This document shows, in pieces, positions 1 through 9,473 of a stretch of DNA of 45,033 nt (positions within the stretch are counted from its first letter, which is position 1; every line of letters starts with the position of its first letter). The DNA lies in contig CAJXVT010000019.1 of assembly GCA_913062575.1 (NCBI GenBank), positions 1-45,033 on the forward strand, given 5' to 3'. The notes below the pieces were generated by a model. The model was given only the letters and a program-made list of their open reading frames with translations, was not told the origin of the DNA and did no database searches. The DNA comes from an uncultured Flavobacteriaceae bacterium. GTDB lineage: Bacteria; Bacteroidota; Bacteroidia; Flavobacteriales; Flavobacteriaceae. The translations under genes were made by a program, and so were the position numbers.

Positions 1-180
1 GGATTGCCAAATGCATTTGGAGAGTATGATGAAACTGCTGAAGAAATGGCAGATCAAATTGAAGAATATTTAAAGAAGGACTTGATCAATATTATTGGAG
101 GGTGTTGTGGGACAACACCAGAACATATATCAGCAATTGCTGAATTGGCAACAAAATACACACCGAGAAAATGCAAATAA
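1..180 (+). CDS. metH: Methionine synthase, homocysteine-methyltransferase half (partial, C-terminal end)
   Basis: The window opens inside a reading frame (frame 1, 59 codons then TAA). It carries the motif [11 protein letters not shown], which is the end of the homocysteine S-methyltransferase barrel; the paired cysteines are zinc and homocysteine ligands in the MetH/BHMT family. The protein stops shortly after this motif, so the homocysteine-binding half is a separate polypeptide. The next frame, holding the folate, cobalamin and AdoMet domains, starts 10 nt before this stop. The overlap implies translational coupling and probably a two-subunit enzyme. This split is common in Bacteroidota. 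The start lies outside the window. Confidence 0.93.
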   Translation, partial: GLPNAFGEYDETAEEMADQIEEYLKKDLINIIGGCCGTTPEHISAIAELATKYTPRKCK

Positions 181-2849
181 AACAAGAAAAATATTTAAAG
201 CTATCAGGTTTAGAACCGTTGGTTTTAAATGAGTATAGCAATTTCATCAATGTTGGTGAGCGTACAAATGTTGCAGGGTCTCGTAAGTTTTTGCGATTGA
301 TAAAAGAAGAGAAGTTTGATGAGGCATTGGCAATCGCTAGGCATCAAGTAGAAGGAGGAGCCCAAATCATTGATATAAATATGGATGATGGTTTGATTGA
401 TGGGAAAGAAGCCATGGTTCGCTTTTTAAACTTGATTGCAGCCGAACCAGATATTTGTAGAGTTCCCTTAATGATTGACAGTTCTAAATGGGAGATTATT
501 GAAGCAGGACTGCAAGTTGTACAGGGGAAATCTGTAGTAAATTCTATTTCTTTAAAAGAAGGAGAAGAGAAATTTATATGGGAAGCAACCCAGATTAAAA
601 GATACGGAGCAGCTGTTATTGTAATGGCATTTGATGAAGTTGGTCAGGCAGATAATTACCAAAGAAGGATTGAAATAGCAGAGCGATCATATCGAGTATT
701 GGTCGATCAAGTTGGTTTCCCCTCAGAAGATATTATTTTCGATCTGAATATTTTTCCTGTGGCGACAGGAATGGACGAGCATAAAAAAAATGCCATTGAT
801 TTTATTGAAGCTACGCGTTGGGTGAGACAAAACCTACCAAATGTAAGTGTAAGTGGAGGTGTTAGTAATGTGTCCTTTTCATTTAGAGGAAATAATACTG
901 TAAGAGAAGCAATGCATTCTGTTTTCTTGTATTATGCAATTCAGGCCGGAATGAATATGGGAATTGTAAATCCAGCAATGTTAGAGATTTATGATGACAT
1001 TCCGAAAGATTTATTAGAGCACATAGAAGATGTTGTTTTAAACAGAAGAGACGATGCAACAGAACGTTTATTGGATTTTGCAGAAACAGTAAAGGGTGTT
1101 AAAAAGCAAGATGAAACAAAAGTATTGGAATGGAGAAGTTTGCCATTACAGGAAAGAATTACACATGCTTTGGTAAAAGGAATAGACACTTTTATTGTTG
1201 AGGATGCAGAAGAAGCTCGGTTAGCTGCTGAAAAGCCAATTGAAGTTATTGAAGGTCATTTAATGATTGGAATGAATGTGGTTGGAGATTTGTTTGGAGC
1301 GGGAAAAATGTTTTTGCCACAAGTAGTAAAGTCTGCTCGAGTAATGAAAAAGGCAGTTGCTTATTTGAATCCTTTTATTGAAGAAGAAAAAGGAGAAGAA
1401 CAAAAGGCACTCGGTAAAATATTGATGGCAACCGTAAAAGGTGATGTGCATGATATTGGTAAAAATATTGTGAGTGTTGTTTTGGGATGTAACAATTATG
1501 AAATTGTTGATTTAGGAGTGATGGTTCCTCCAGAAAAAATTATTGAAGCAGCTAAAAAGGAGAACGTAGATATCATTGGATTGTCTGGGTTGATAACTCC
1601 TTCATTGGATGAAATGGTGTATTTAGCAAAAGAAATGGAACGTCAAGATTTTTCAGTTCCCTTATTAATTGGTGGGGCAACAACCTCAAAAGCACATACG
1701 GCTGTGAAGATAGATCCGCAGTATAAAAATGCAGTTGTTCATGTAAATGATGCCTCTAGAGCTGTAACAGTTGTGAGTGATTTATTGAATAAAGAAACAA
1801 GCAATCTATACGTAGCTAAGTTGAAAAAAGACTACGATGAGTTTCGTGAAAAATTTCTAAAAAGAGGAAAATCGAAGGCCTATGTTTCAATAGAGGAAGC
1901 ACGAAAACGAAAGTTTAAAATTGATTGGGAAAGTACATCAATTGTAAAGCCAAATGAACTTGGAATTCAAACTTTAGAGCAACTGAGTTTAAAAGAAATA
2001 GTGCCATTTATTGATTGGAGCCCATTTTTTAGAAGTTGGGATTTACATGGAAGATATCCAGATATTTTAACGGATGAAGTTGTAGGAGAACAAGCAACGC
2101 AATTATTTGAAGATGCTCAGGTGATATTAAATGAAATCATCACGAAACAATTGTTGAAACCAAAAGCAATATTTGGTTTGTTTGAAGCAAATACAATCAA
2201 CGATGATGATATTTCTATCCAGAAAAAAGGAGAAGAGATCGCTGTTTTTAGAACACTAAGACAACAACTTAAAAAAAGAGAAGGGAAACCAAGTTTCGCC
2301 TTGTCAGATTTTGTGGCTCCAAAAGAAATTAATAAACAAGATTATATGGGGGCTTTTTGTACAGCTATTTTTGGAGCCGATGAATTGGCAAAAATATATA
2401 GAGACAAAGAGGATGATTATAATGCAATTATGGTGCAAGCAATTGCAGATCGTTTTGCAGAAGGATTTGCAGAATATTTACATCACCGAGTAAGAACAAA
2501 GCATTGGGGATATGCATCTGATGAAACATTAAGCAATGAAGAACTGATTAAAGAAGGATATAAAGGAATTCGACCAGCACCAGGATATCCGGCATGTCCA
2601 GATCATTTGGAAAAAGAAACGATTTGGAAGTTGTTAAAAGTAGATGAAAGAATTGGAGTAACGCTAACAGAAAGTTTAGCTATGTGGCCAGCAGCAGCAG
2701 TTTCTGGATATTATTTTGCAAATGAAGAAGCGAAGTATTTTGGCTTAGGGAAAATCACAGATGATCAGGTTCGGGATTTTGCAAATAGAAAAGGAATCGC
2801 ATTAGAAAAAGCTAGAAAATGGTTGCATCCTGCGATAGCAGATAATTAA
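171..2849 (+). CDS. metH: Methionine synthase, folate/cobalamin/AdoMet-activation half
   Basis: This 892-aa protein contains the rest of B12-dependent methionine synthase, which transfers methyl from methyltetrahydrofolate to homocysteine through cobalamin. Order of domains: pterin-binding barrel (about residues 20-300, with [14 protein letters not shown] at the start), helical cap, Rossmann cobalamin domain with D425-x-H427-x-x-G430 (His427 is the expected lower-axial ligand), and the AdoMet reactivation domain to the C-terminus with [12 protein letters not shown] from Arg801. There is no homocysteine-binding domain; the preceding overlapping gene supplies it. The ATG at 171 lies inside the upstream gene's last codons and no better start precedes the pterin domain. 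It is the second gene of an operon ending with metF, which makes the methyl donor. Confidence 0.96.
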   Translation: MQIKQEKYLKLSGLEPLVLNEYSNFINVGERTNVAGSRKFLRLIKEEKFDEALAIARHQVEGGAQIIDINMDDGLIDGKEAMVRFLNLIAAEPDICRVPLMIDSSKWEIIEAGLQVVQGKSVVNSISLKEGEEKFIWEATQIKRYGAAVIVMAFDEVGQADNYQRRIEIAERSYRVLVDQVGFPSEDIIFDLNIFPVATGMDEHKKNAIDFIEATRWVRQNLPNVSVSGGVSNVSFSFRGNNTVREAMHSVFLYYAIQAGMNMGIVNPAMLEIYDDIPKDLLEHIEDVVLNRRDDATERLLDFAETVKGVKKQDETKVLEWRSLPLQERITHALVKGIDTFIVEDAEEARLAAEKPIEVIEGHLMIGMNVVGDLFGAGKMFLPQVVKSARVMKKAVAYLNPFIEEEKGEEQKALGKILMATVKGDVHDIGKNIVSVVLGCNNYEIVDLGVMVPPEKIIEAAKKENVDIIGLSGLITPSLDEMVYLAKEMERQDFSVPLLIGGATTSKAHTAVKIDPQYKNAVVHVNDASRAVTVVSDLLNKETSNLYVAKLKKDYDEFREKFLKRGKSKAYVSIEEARKRKFKIDWESTSIVKPNELGIQTLEQLSLKEIVPFIDWSPFFRSWDLHGRYPDILTDEVVGEQATQLFEDAQVILNEIITKQLLKPKAIFGLFEANTINDDDISIQKKGEEIAVFRTLRQQLKKREGKPSFALSDFVAPKEINKQDYMGAFCTAIFGADELAKIYRDKEDDYNAIMVQAIADRFAEGFAEYLHHRVRTKHWGYASDETLSNEELIKEGYKGIRPAPGYPACPDHLEKETIWKLLKVDERIGVTLTESLAMWPAAAVSGYYFANEEAKYFGLGKITDDQVRDFANRKGIALEKARKWLHPAIADN

Positions 2850-2861
2850 AAGAGATTAAAA

Positions 2862-3104
2862 ATGAATGCGAAATTTATAGAATTAAAGGTAAGGAGTCAC
2901 ATTATTTCTCATGGGTACGATGAAAATAATAAGGAAATCACTGAGGAGGTAATTGCAGAGCGTTTTTCTCCAAAAGCAATTGCCATTAGTAGAATAAAGT
3001 CACTTAGCGACAAATATGTATTGACAGATTATACAGGTGGAAGGTGGATTTATTGGGAATATGAAGAGTCGTATGAGTCGATTAAAAATCAATTATTAAA
3101 ATAA
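2862..3104 (+). CDS. Conserved small protein between metH and metF, function unknown
   Basis: An 80-aa soluble protein with no signal peptide or membrane segment. It is rich in charged and aromatic residues, with GGRWIYWEYEESYE near the C-terminus. It starts 12 nt after the metH stop and ends 24 nt before metF, on the same strand, so it is almost certainly co-transcribed with them. I do not recognise a named family. Position alone suggests a link to methyl-cycle metabolism or MetH assembly, but nothing in the sequence proves it. Base composition resembles its neighbours, giving no sign of transfer. Confidence 0.8.
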   Translation: MNAKFIELKVRSHIISHGYDENNKEITEEVIAERFSPKAIAISRIKSLSDKYVLTDYTGGRWIYWEYEESYESIKNQLLK

Positions 3105-3128
3105 CATACTGAACTAAATTCAGCAGAA

Positions 3129-4085
3129 ATGAAAGTAACAGAACATATTAAAAAAGCAAACGGAAAAACATTGTTTTCGTTTGAACTCATTCCGCCAAAA
3201 AAGGGAAATAATATTCAAGATTTGTATAATAATATAGATCCGTTGATGGAATTCAATCCGCCTTTTATAGATGTTACAACTTCGAGAGAGGAACATGTGT
3301 ATATTGATAAAGGAGATGGGTTGTTAGATCGAAAAATAACAAGAATGCGACCAGGGACGGTTGGTATTTGTGCGGCAATAAAGCACAAATATGATGTAGA
3401 TACGGTACCGCATGTGTTGTGTGGAGGTTTTACCAAAGAGGAAACAGAATATTTATTGGTAGATTGTCATTATTTGGGAATCGAAAATGTAATGGCTTTA
3501 CGAGGAGATGCGATGAGTCATCAACGCTATTTTGAAGCCAGTAAAGGTGGTCATCAGTATGCGACGCAATTGGTTGATCAAATTCAGAATTTGAATAAAG
3601 GCAAGTATTTACACGATGTAATAGAGGCGAACCATAAAGCTAATTTTTGTATTGGTGTAGCAGGTTATCCAGAGAAACATTTAGAATCACCATCATTACA
3701 AACAGATTTAAAACGATTAAAGGAAAAGGTAGATGCAGGCGCAGATTATGTGGTTACACAGATGTTTTTCGACAATCAAAAGTATTTTGAATTTGTAAAA
3801 GCAGCGAGAGAAATCGGAATCACAGTGCCAATTATTCCTGGAATTAAACCTTTGGCGGTTAAAAAACATTTGCAATTATTGCCACAGGTATTTAAAATAG
3901 ATTTACCCGAGCCGTTAATAACCGAAGTAGAAAAATGTAAAACAAATACTGATATAAGACAAGTTGGAGTTGATTGGGCTATTGAGCAATCTAAAGAGTT
4001 GATGGACGCTAATGTGCCAGTGTTGCATTATTATTCTATGGGGAAATCTACAAATATCAAAGCGATAGCAGAAGCTGTTTTCTAA
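3129..4085 (+). CDS. metF: Methylenetetrahydrofolate reductase
   Basis: This 318-aa protein matches the usual length of bacterial MetF, the FAD-dependent TIM-barrel enzyme that reduces methylene-tetrahydrofolate to methyl-tetrahydrofolate. Family landmarks include FSFELIPPKKG near the N-terminus (catalytic Glu segment), VMALRGDAM in the middle, and ADYVVTQMFFDNQKYFEFV followed by VPIIPGIKPL. It is the last gene of the metH operon, so the methyl donor is made beside the enzyme that uses it. No hairpin terminator is evident between its stop and trxA. Confidence 0.96.
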   Translation: MKVTEHIKKANGKTLFSFELIPPKKGNNIQDLYNNIDPLMEFNPPFIDVTTSREEHVYIDKGDGLLDRKITRMRPGTVGICAAIKHKYDVDTVPHVLCGGFTKEETEYLLVDCHYLGIENVMALRGDAMSHQRYFEASKGGHQYATQLVDQIQNLNKGKYLHDVIEANHKANFCIGVAGYPEKHLESPSLQTDLKRLKEKVDAGADYVVTQMFFDNQKYFEFVKAAREIGITVPIIPGIKPLAVKKHLQLLPQVFKIDLPEPLITEVEKCKTNTDIRQVGVDWAIEQSKELMDANVPVLHYYSMGKSTNIKAIAEAVF

Positions 4086-4154
4086 TATCAATACTTTTGA
4101 TAGGTGTATTGTAAAAACTAATTTTGTTATCCTTTAAAAGGTGAAATATTTGAT

Positions 4155-4162
4155 TACTTTTG
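4155..4162 (+). promoter_or_regulatory. Putative -7 element upstream of trxA
   Basis: TACTTTTG matches the Bacteroidota -7 consensus TAnnTTTG and lies 38 nt before the trxA start, predicting a leader of roughly 34 nt. No well-spaced TTG or TTTG lies upstream: the nearest TTTG is 28 nt away, too far. A second TACTTTTG at 4092-4099 is also possible. Moderate support only. Confidence 0.45.
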
Positions 4163-4200
4163 TAAAGTAAAATAGAATTAACAACTTAAATATAAATAAC

Positions 4201-4518
4201 ATGGCATTAGAAATTACAGATGCAAACTTTGAAGAATTAGTATTAAAGTCAGACAAGCCAGTATTGGTAGATTTTTGGGCTGCTTGGTGTGGACCTTGTA
4301 GAATGGTTGGACCTATCGTTGATGAAATTTCGAAAGAATATGAAGGGAAAGCTGTTGTTGGGAAAGTAGATGTAGATGCAAATCAAGAATTTGCTGCTAA
4401 ATACGGAGTACGTAACATTCCAACAGTTTTAGTATTTAAAAACGGAGAAGTTGTAGATAAGCAAGTAGGAGTAGCTCCTAAAAACGTGTATACAGGTAAA
4501 ATTGATGCTGCAATATAA
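4201..4518 (+). CDS. trxA: Thioredoxin
   Basis: A 105-aa single-domain thioredoxin, full length for the family. The redox motif is W29-C30-G31-P32-C33, preceded by the conserved buried Asp24, and the cis-proline Pro74 lies in RNIPTVLVF. There is no signal peptide, so it acts in the cytoplasm as a general disulfide reductant. It has its own -7 element and a strong terminator immediately downstream, so it is probably a one-gene transcript. Confidence 0.97.
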   Translation: MALEITDANFEELVLKSDKPVLVDFWAAWCGPCRMVGPIVDEISKEYEGKAVVGKVDVDANQEFAAKYGVRNIPTVLVFKNGEVVDKQVGVAPKNVYTGKIDAAI

Positions 4519-4552
4519 TTGACGTAAGCAATTAATAGCACATATAAATAGT

Positions 4553-4583
4553 AAAAGGTTTGGCGTTGGTCAAACCTTTTTTT
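4553..4583 (+). terminator. Rho-independent terminator after trxA
   Basis: A perfect 10-bp stem, AAAAGGTTTG paired with CAAACCTTTT, has an 8-nt loop and continues into a T run. It separates trxA from the DUF58 gene. Confidence 0.88.
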
Positions 4584-4598
4584 ATTTTCGAAACTTAG

Positions 4599-5519
4599 AT
4601 GAATCTTTCCAAAGAATATATTTCAGAAATTAAAAATTTAGAACTACTTGCAAAAACAGTAGTTGAAGGTTTTATTACAGGAATGCATAAAAGTCCATTT
4701 CATGGATTTTCTGTTGAGTTTTCTGAACATAAATTATACAATAACGGAGAAAGCACACGTCATATAGATTGGAAGCTGTTTGCAAAAACAGAAAAACTAT
4801 ATACCAAGAAATATGAAGAAGAGACAAATCTAAGATGTCATATTATTATAGATAATTCGGCATCTATGCATTATCCAATTGTTAAAAAACAAGATTTTGG
4901 AAATTTAAACAAAATTGGATTTGCTGCTGTAGCAGCTGCTTCTTTATCAGAAATTTTAAAAAGACAACGAGATGCAGTTGGGCTAAGTATCTATTCAGAT
5001 ACATACGAATATTATGCTCCAGAAAAAGGAAGCAATCGTCATCGTAAGATGATATTACATCAATTAGAGCAGTTATTACAATCAAAACCAACAACTGCAA
5101 CTGAGACGTATCAATATTTACATGAAATAGCAGAAAAAATCCACAGACGCTCTTTAATCTTTCTTTTTACGGATATGTTTCAAACATCCACAGATAAAGA
5201 AGCATTATTTGACGCTTTACGTCATTTAAAATACAACAAGCACGAGGTGGTATTGTTTCATACTTATGATAAAAAGCATGAAATGGACTTTGATTTTGAA
5301 AATTCACCAAAAAAGTTTGTAGATGTTGAGACTGGAGATGAACTTAATTTATACACCTCAAATATCAAAGAAGCCTATCAAGAATCTGTAAGTTCTTATT
5401 TTAATGAGTTGAAAACAAAATGCTTACAATATCAGATAGATTATGTGTCTGTAAATAGCAACGATGGTTTTGATACTGTATTAACAAGCTACTTAATTAG
5501 TAGAAGAAAGTTTTTGTAA
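4599..5519 (+). CDS. DUF58-family protein (vWA-like fold)
   Basis: This 306-aa cytoplasmic protein matches the DUF58 family: the entry motif RHIDWKLFAKTEKLYTKKYE is followed by a von Willebrand A-like segment with a MIDAS-type IIIDNSASM. DUF58 proteins usually accompany MoxR ATPases and membrane vWA proteins (the aerotolerance-type clusters), acting as partners of the ATPase; no MoxR gene is in this window, so here it is an isolated member. It follows the trxA terminator closely. A TATTTTCG element at 4583-4590, just 8 nt before the ATG, could give a nearly leaderless transcript. Confidence 0.88.
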   Translation: MNLSKEYISEIKNLELLAKTVVEGFITGMHKSPFHGFSVEFSEHKLYNNGESTRHIDWKLFAKTEKLYTKKYEEETNLRCHIIIDNSASMHYPIVKKQDFGNLNKIGFAAVAAASLSEILKRQRDAVGLSIYSDTYEYYAPEKGSNRHRKMILHQLEQLLQSKPTTATETYQYLHEIAEKIHRRSLIFLFTDMFQTSTDKEALFDALRHLKYNKHEVVLFHTYDKKHEMDFDFENSPKKFVDVETGDELNLYTSNIKEAYQESVSSYFNELKTKCLQYQIDYVSVNSNDGFDTVLTSYLISRRKFL

Positions 5520-5525
5520 TTTTTA

Positions 5526-5555
5526 TTGTGAGTGTTAAAAACTAGCGTATATTTG
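5526..5555 (+). promoter_or_regulatory. Promoter of tRNA-Asp
   Basis: TTG at 5526-5528 is separated by exactly 19 nt from TATATTTG at 5548-5555, a textbook Bacteroidota promoter. Transcription would begin about 12 nt before the mature tRNA. Confidence 0.8.
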
Positions 5556-5572
5556 CACCCGCCAAGAGCAAC

Positions 5573-5646
5573 GGTCTGGTAGTTCAGCTGGTTAGAATGC
5601 CGCCCTGTCACGGCGGAGGTCGCGGGTTCGAATCCCGTCCAGACCG
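5573..5646 (+). tRNA. tRNA-Asp (anticodon GTC)
   Basis: A 74-nt cloverleaf can be drawn directly. The acceptor arm GGTCTGG pairs with CCAGACC and is followed by discriminator G. The anticodon stem CCGCC/GGCGG encloses loop CTGTCAC with anticodon GTC. The T arm is CGGGTTCGAATCCCG. CCA is not encoded. It has its own promoter and terminator, so it is a single-gene unit. Confidence 0.97.
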
Positions 5647-5647
5647 C

Positions 5648-5679
5648 AAAAGCTTCTCATTTATGAGAAGCTTTTTTTG
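5648..5679 (+). terminator. Terminator of tRNA-Asp
   Basis: AAGCTTCTCAT pairs with ATGAGAAGCTT over a TT loop and is followed by seven T residues, directly after the tRNA. Confidence 0.92.
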
Positions 5680-5739
5680 TTTCCAAAATATTCGATTTTA
5701 TGTTATAAATTGTAGCAACTTATAATTCTTACTACGATC

Positions 5740-6279
5740 ATGAAAAAAATAACACTACTATTAGCTATTGTTTTTTTTACAGGTTTTACATCTGTAAAAG
5801 AAATAAACAATGAGATTACAATATCAAAAACAGATGCCATTGCAGAATCTTCACGAATAGAAGAACTGAATGCGTATTGGAATACACTTGCAAAGACTGT
5901 TGCAGAAGGGGATTTTGAAGGATATAGAGATGGGTATCATAAAGATGCTGTTATTATTTTTGCCTCTGGGAAAAACAAAACTTCAGTGCCAATTGAAAAA
6001 GCCTTGGCTGGTTGGAAACAAGGTTTTACTGACACCAAAAATGGTAAAAATAAAAGCCATGTTGCCTTTCGTTTTTCTCAAAGAATAGGAGATACTACCA
6101 CAGCACATGAAACAGGTATATTTTTGTACTCAACATCAGATGCTGATGGTAAAAATAAAAAAGAGTATCCTACACATTTTGAAATGCTTCTAGTAAAGAA
6201 AAACGGCAAATGGTTCGGAGTAATGGAATATCAAAAATCTAACGCTACTTTACAAGAGTGGAATGCATTGAAGAAATAG
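5740..6279 (+). CDS. Secreted NTF2-like (SnoaL/DUF4440-type) protein
   Basis: A 179-aa protein with an N-terminal signal peptide (KK charge cluster then a hydrophobic run). The rest looks like an NTF2-like cone fold: an opening helix (IEELNAYWNTLAKTVAEGDF), the DGYHKDAVIIFASG segment, and paired strands ending in the typical LLVKKNGKWFGVMEY. This fold includes enzymes and plain binding proteins; the sequence does not say which. It lies alone between the tRNA terminator and the M16 peptidase and is probably periplasmic. Confidence 0.72.
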   Translation: MKKITLLLAIVFFTGFTSVKEINNEITISKTDAIAESSRIEELNAYWNTLAKTVAEGDFEGYRDGYHKDAVIIFASGKNKTSVPIEKALAGWKQGFTDTKNGKNKSHVAFRFSQRIGDTTTAHETGIFLYSTSDADGKNKKEYPTHFEMLLVKKNGKWFGVMEYQKSNATLQEWNALKK

Positions 6280-6331
6280 TTTAGAGTTGTTTTTATCGCA
6301 ATATCTAGAGATAACATCCACCTAAATTTTT

Positions 6332-6371
6332 TATATTAGCATGTTCTTAATACCTGATGTAGGTTAAGAAC
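6332..6371 (+). promoter_or_regulatory. Possible promoter and 5'-UTR hairpin of the M16 peptidase
   Basis: TATATTAG at 6332-6339 is one base from TAnnTTTG. Just downstream GTTCTTAA (6343-6350) pairs with TTAAGAAC (6364-6371), and the stem can extend by CCT/AGG after a bulge. No T run follows, so this is a leader structure or operator rather than a terminator. Confidence 0.35.
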
Positions 6372-6420
6372 AAGTCAAAAGAATACATCAAAAATTGTAT
6401 AACAAAAAAAATCAAAAAAA

Positions 6421-9225
6421 ATGAAGAAGATTTTATTATTAGCACTGTGCATTTCGCTAAGTTTTAGCGCGTTAGCACAGACAGTCAATTTGAACCAACC
6501 TTTACCTGTTGATAATTCGGTTCGTAAAGGAGTTTTAGAAAACGGAATGACGTACTATATACATAGTACAAGTGTTACTAAAAATGTAGCGAGTTATTAC
6601 ATCATACAAAATGTAGGTTCTGTTTTAGAGAAAGACAATCAACAAGGATTGGCGCACTTTTTAGAGCATATGGCCTTTAATGGTACTAGAGATTTTCCTG
6701 GAAAAGGAATCTTAGATAAAATGCAAAAACACGGACTTGTTTTTGGAAAAGACATCAATGCGTATACGTCTTTTGATGAAACTGTTTATAATATAAACAA
6801 CATCCCAACAACACCAGAATTAATTGATACAGGTTTATCTGTATTGCATAACTGGTCTAATTATTTATCATTAATTGATAAGGAAATAGATTCTGAACGT
6901 GGTGTTATTAAAGAAGAGTGGCGTACACGTCAAAGCGGAGGTATGCGAGTTTTACAAAAAACTATTGGTACGATGTTTAATAATTCTATATACTCAAAAC
7001 GTTTGCCAATTGGTCAAATGGATGTTGTAGAAGGATTTAAATATAAAGCTTTGCGCGATTTTTATCACGATTGGTATAGAACAGATTTACAGGCCATCGC
7101 AATTATTGGTGATGTAAATGTTGATGAGATTGAGAAAAAAATAAAAGCCTTATTTTCATCAATTCCAGCAGTAAAAAATCCGATAAAACGTACAGAAGTT
7201 CGTATTGCAGATAATACAGCGCTTATTTATGATATGGGAATGGACAAAGAGGTTAAAAGTTCAAGTATTTCTTTTTCTATTCGACATGATAAATCGTTGA
7301 AGAATGAAACAGTAACCGATTTAAAAGAAAGTCTGTTAAACAGTTTTGCAACCTCAATTATCTCAACTAGATTGAGAGAGATTAACCAAAAACCAGACTC
7401 TCCTCTTTTATATGCAGGTGTTAGTTATGGTAGTTTATCAAGATTAAACAATCAATTTAATGCTCGTGTTGTATCAAAACCAAACATGCAACATAAAGGG
7501 TTTAAATTAGTGATGTCAGAAATAAATAGAGCTGTGAAATTCGGATTTACTAAAGCGGAAATAGGAAGAGTTGTTGCTCAGTATACAAGCTCTTACGAAA
7601 ACCAAATTGCTGGATTAGGAAATAGAAGCCACGGACAAATTGTTAGAGCTATTCAAACTAATTACTTAGAGAATTCACACATTACAGATTTAGCAAAAGA
7701 GTTTGAAATTGCTAAAGTGATTTTTAGTCAGTTAACTCAAAAAGAATTGTTAGCTCAACTGCAAAAATTATATGCTAAGACGAACAGGTCTATAGTTGTT
7801 ACAGGTGTTGAAGGAAATAAGAATTTAACAAAAGTAGAGGCTATTGCTATTATTAGTGCTGTTGAGAATGATAAAACATTAAAAGGGTACGCAGAAGAAA
7901 AGAAGGCAAAACCTTTAATGTCTGGTGTTAGTTTAACTACTGGTTCTATTGTTTCAGAAAAAGAAAACAAAGAAATTGGCTCAACAATTTTTACATTAAG
8001 CAATGGGATTAAAGTGCATTATAAGTTTGTAAATAAAAACAAGAATGATGTACGTTTAAGTGCTGTAAGTCATGGAGGTCAATCTTTAATCGAGACGGCA
8101 GATTTACCATCAACAACATTACTTGGTAATGTTGTGCAAATGTCTGGATTGGGAGAGTTTTCTGCGACCAACTTACCAAAAGTTTTAGCTGGGAAAAGAG
8201 CTAATTCAAGTGTTAGTTTGGGAAGTATATCTGAAAGTGTATCAGGTTTCTCTTCAACAAAAGATGTGGAAACGATGATGCAATTGGTAAACTTACGTTT
8301 TACAAAACCTCGTTTTGATGAAACTTCTTACAACGTATTAATGCAAAATGTTGACGCCTTTTTAATTAGAAAGAGTGAGCAAATACAATCTAAAATGCAA
8401 GATAGTGTAACAACTATATTGTATGGGAAAAATCATGCTACACAACGTTTGTTTGATAAAAAGCTAGTTTCTGAAATGTCTTTTGGTAAAATTAAAAGCA
8501 TTTATGAAAGTCGATTTGGAAATGCAGCAGATTTCAAATTCTTTATTGTTGGAGATGTAGCAAAAGAAACAATAAAACCATTGTTAGAAAAGTATATTGC
8601 TAGCATTCCAACTACAAGTGAAAGAGAAAATTGGAAAGACAATTCGCCAAGTTGGATAAGTAATAAAATTGATAGAGACGTGTTTTTAGAGATGAAAGAT
8701 CCTAAAACATCTGTTCGTGTTATGATTAAAAACGACATGAAGCACACTTTGAAAAATTCATTATTAATGAGAGCATTAGGAGATGTATTGCAATTGCGTT
8801 ATACAGAATCTTTAAGAGAAAAAGAAGGAGGTACTTATGGTGCAAGCTCAAGAGGTTCTTTGTCTAAAAGACCAAAGCAACAGGCTACATTAAGAATTAA
8901 TTTTGATTGTAACCCTGATTTAGCAGAAAAGCTAATAGGTATTGTGCATAAAGAAATTGAAGCTATTAAAAAAGGAGATATCCAACAAACAGACTTGGAT
9001 AAAACGCTTGCTAATTACTTAAAAGAAAGAGAAGAAAGTAAAAGTAAGAATAGGTATGACATGCGTTTATTAAAGAATTCTATTTTAGAAGGATACAATA
9101 TGAATGATCCTAAGAACTATAAAAACATTATTGAGTCTATAACCGTTAAGGATTTAAAGAATATGGCAAAAAAGCTATTGAAAAATAGTAAGTCTTACGA
9201 GATTGTTTTTAAACCTAAAAAATAA
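6421..9225 (+). CDS. Secreted M16-family zinc metallopeptidase
   Basis: This 934-aa protein begins with a signal peptide (cut probable after SALAQ). The inverted zinc motif H79-F-L-E82-H83 of M16 (insulinase/processing peptidase) peptidases lies in GLAHFLEHMAFNGT. Glu159, 76 residues after His83 in SERGVIKEEW, is the expected third ligand. The second half carries the substrate-binding R/Y pair, Arg799 and Tyr806 in LREKEGGTYG. Length fits four LuxS/MPP-like domains in one chain. It probably degrades peptides in the periplasm, like PqqL-type family members. It is monocistronic: a terminator follows within 30 nt. Confidence 0.94.
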   Translation: MKKILLLALCISLSFSALAQTVNLNQPLPVDNSVRKGVLENGMTYYIHSTSVTKNVASYYIIQNVGSVLEKDNQQGLAHFLEHMAFNGTRDFPGKGILDKMQKHGLVFGKDINAYTSFDETVYNINNIPTTPELIDTGLSVLHNWSNYLSLIDKEIDSERGVIKEEWRTRQSGGMRVLQKTIGTMFNNSIYSKRLPIGQMDVVEGFKYKALRDFYHDWYRTDLQAIAIIGDVNVDEIEKKIKALFSSIPAVKNPIKRTEVRIADNTALIYDMGMDKEVKSSSISFSIRHDKSLKNETVTDLKESLLNSFATSIISTRLREINQKPDSPLLYAGVSYGSLSRLNNQFNARVVSKPNMQHKGFKLVMSEINRAVKFGFTKAEIGRVVAQYTSSYENQIAGLGNRSHGQIVRAIQTNYLENSHITDLAKEFEIAKVIFSQLTQKELLAQLQKLYAKTNRSIVVTGVEGNKNLTKVEAIAIISAVENDKTLKGYAEEKKAKPLMSGVSLTTGSIVSEKENKEIGSTIFTLSNGIKVHYKFVNKNKNDVRLSAVSHGGQSLIETADLPSTTLLGNVVQMSGLGEFSATNLPKVLAGKRANSSVSLGSISESVSGFSSTKDVETMMQLVNLRFTKPRFDETSYNVLMQNVDAFLIRKSEQIQSKMQDSVTTILYGKNHATQRLFDKKLVSEMSFGKIKSIYESRFGNAADFKFFIVGDVAKETIKPLLEKYIASIPTTSERENWKDNSPSWISNKIDRDVFLEMKDPKTSVRVMIKNDMKHTLKNSLLMRALGDVLQLRYTESLREKEGGTYGASSRGSLSKRPKQQATLRINFDCNPDLAEKLIGIVHKEIEAIKKGDIQQTDLDKTLANYLKEREESKSKNRYDMRLLKNSILEGYNMNDPKNYKNIIESITVKDLKNMAKKLLKNSKSYEIVFKPKK

Positions 9226-9248
9226 ATAGCGCTAAGCGTTCATTTTAT

Positions 9249-9280
9249 AAAAAGCTTCTCAATTTTTGAGAGGCTTTTTT
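9249..9280 (+). terminator. Terminator after the M16 peptidase
   Basis: AAAAGCTTCTCAA pairs with TTGAGAGGCTTTT (one G-U pair) over a short T loop and runs into T residues. Confidence 0.88.
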
Positions 9281-9352
9281 GTTTTAATGAAATGTGATTT
9301 ATTCTTACAGAGAACTCTTAAAAATCAATAATTTCACTTTTTCATTAAAAAG

Positions 9353-9383
9353 TTTGTTTATCTAAAATTAATTTCTAGATTTG
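9353..9383 (+). promoter_or_regulatory. Promoter of the Phe/Tyr biosynthesis operon
   Basis: TTTG at 9353-9356, a 19-nt spacer, then TAGATTTG at 9376-9383 form a consensus Bacteroidota promoter. The predicted start near 9388 leaves an unstructured, A/C-rich leader of about 25 nt before the leader-peptide ATG. Confidence 0.82.
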
Positions 9384-9413
9384 TCGGGTATAACAACAAC
9401 AAAACAATTTACG

Positions 9414-9473
9414 ATGTTACATAGCATTTGGCAAGGTTTCTATTTCTACTTTTATTTTTTTAATAAGAGCTGA
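9414..9473 (+). CDS. Aromatic leader peptide of the pheA operon
   Basis: A 19-codon open frame reads MLHSIWQGFYFYFYFFNKS, then TGA. Residues 9-16 are eight uninterrupted Phe/Tyr codons (9438-9461). It lies between a consensus promoter and an intrinsic terminator, upstream of genes that make Phe and Tyr. This is the standard architecture of ribosome-mediated attenuation: low charged tRNA-Phe or tRNA-Tyr would stall the ribosome on the run. The peptide itself probably has no other role. The TGA overlaps the start of the antiterminator strand, so a ribosome reaching the stop would cover it. Confidence 0.85.
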   Translation: MLHSIWQGFYFYFYFFNKS

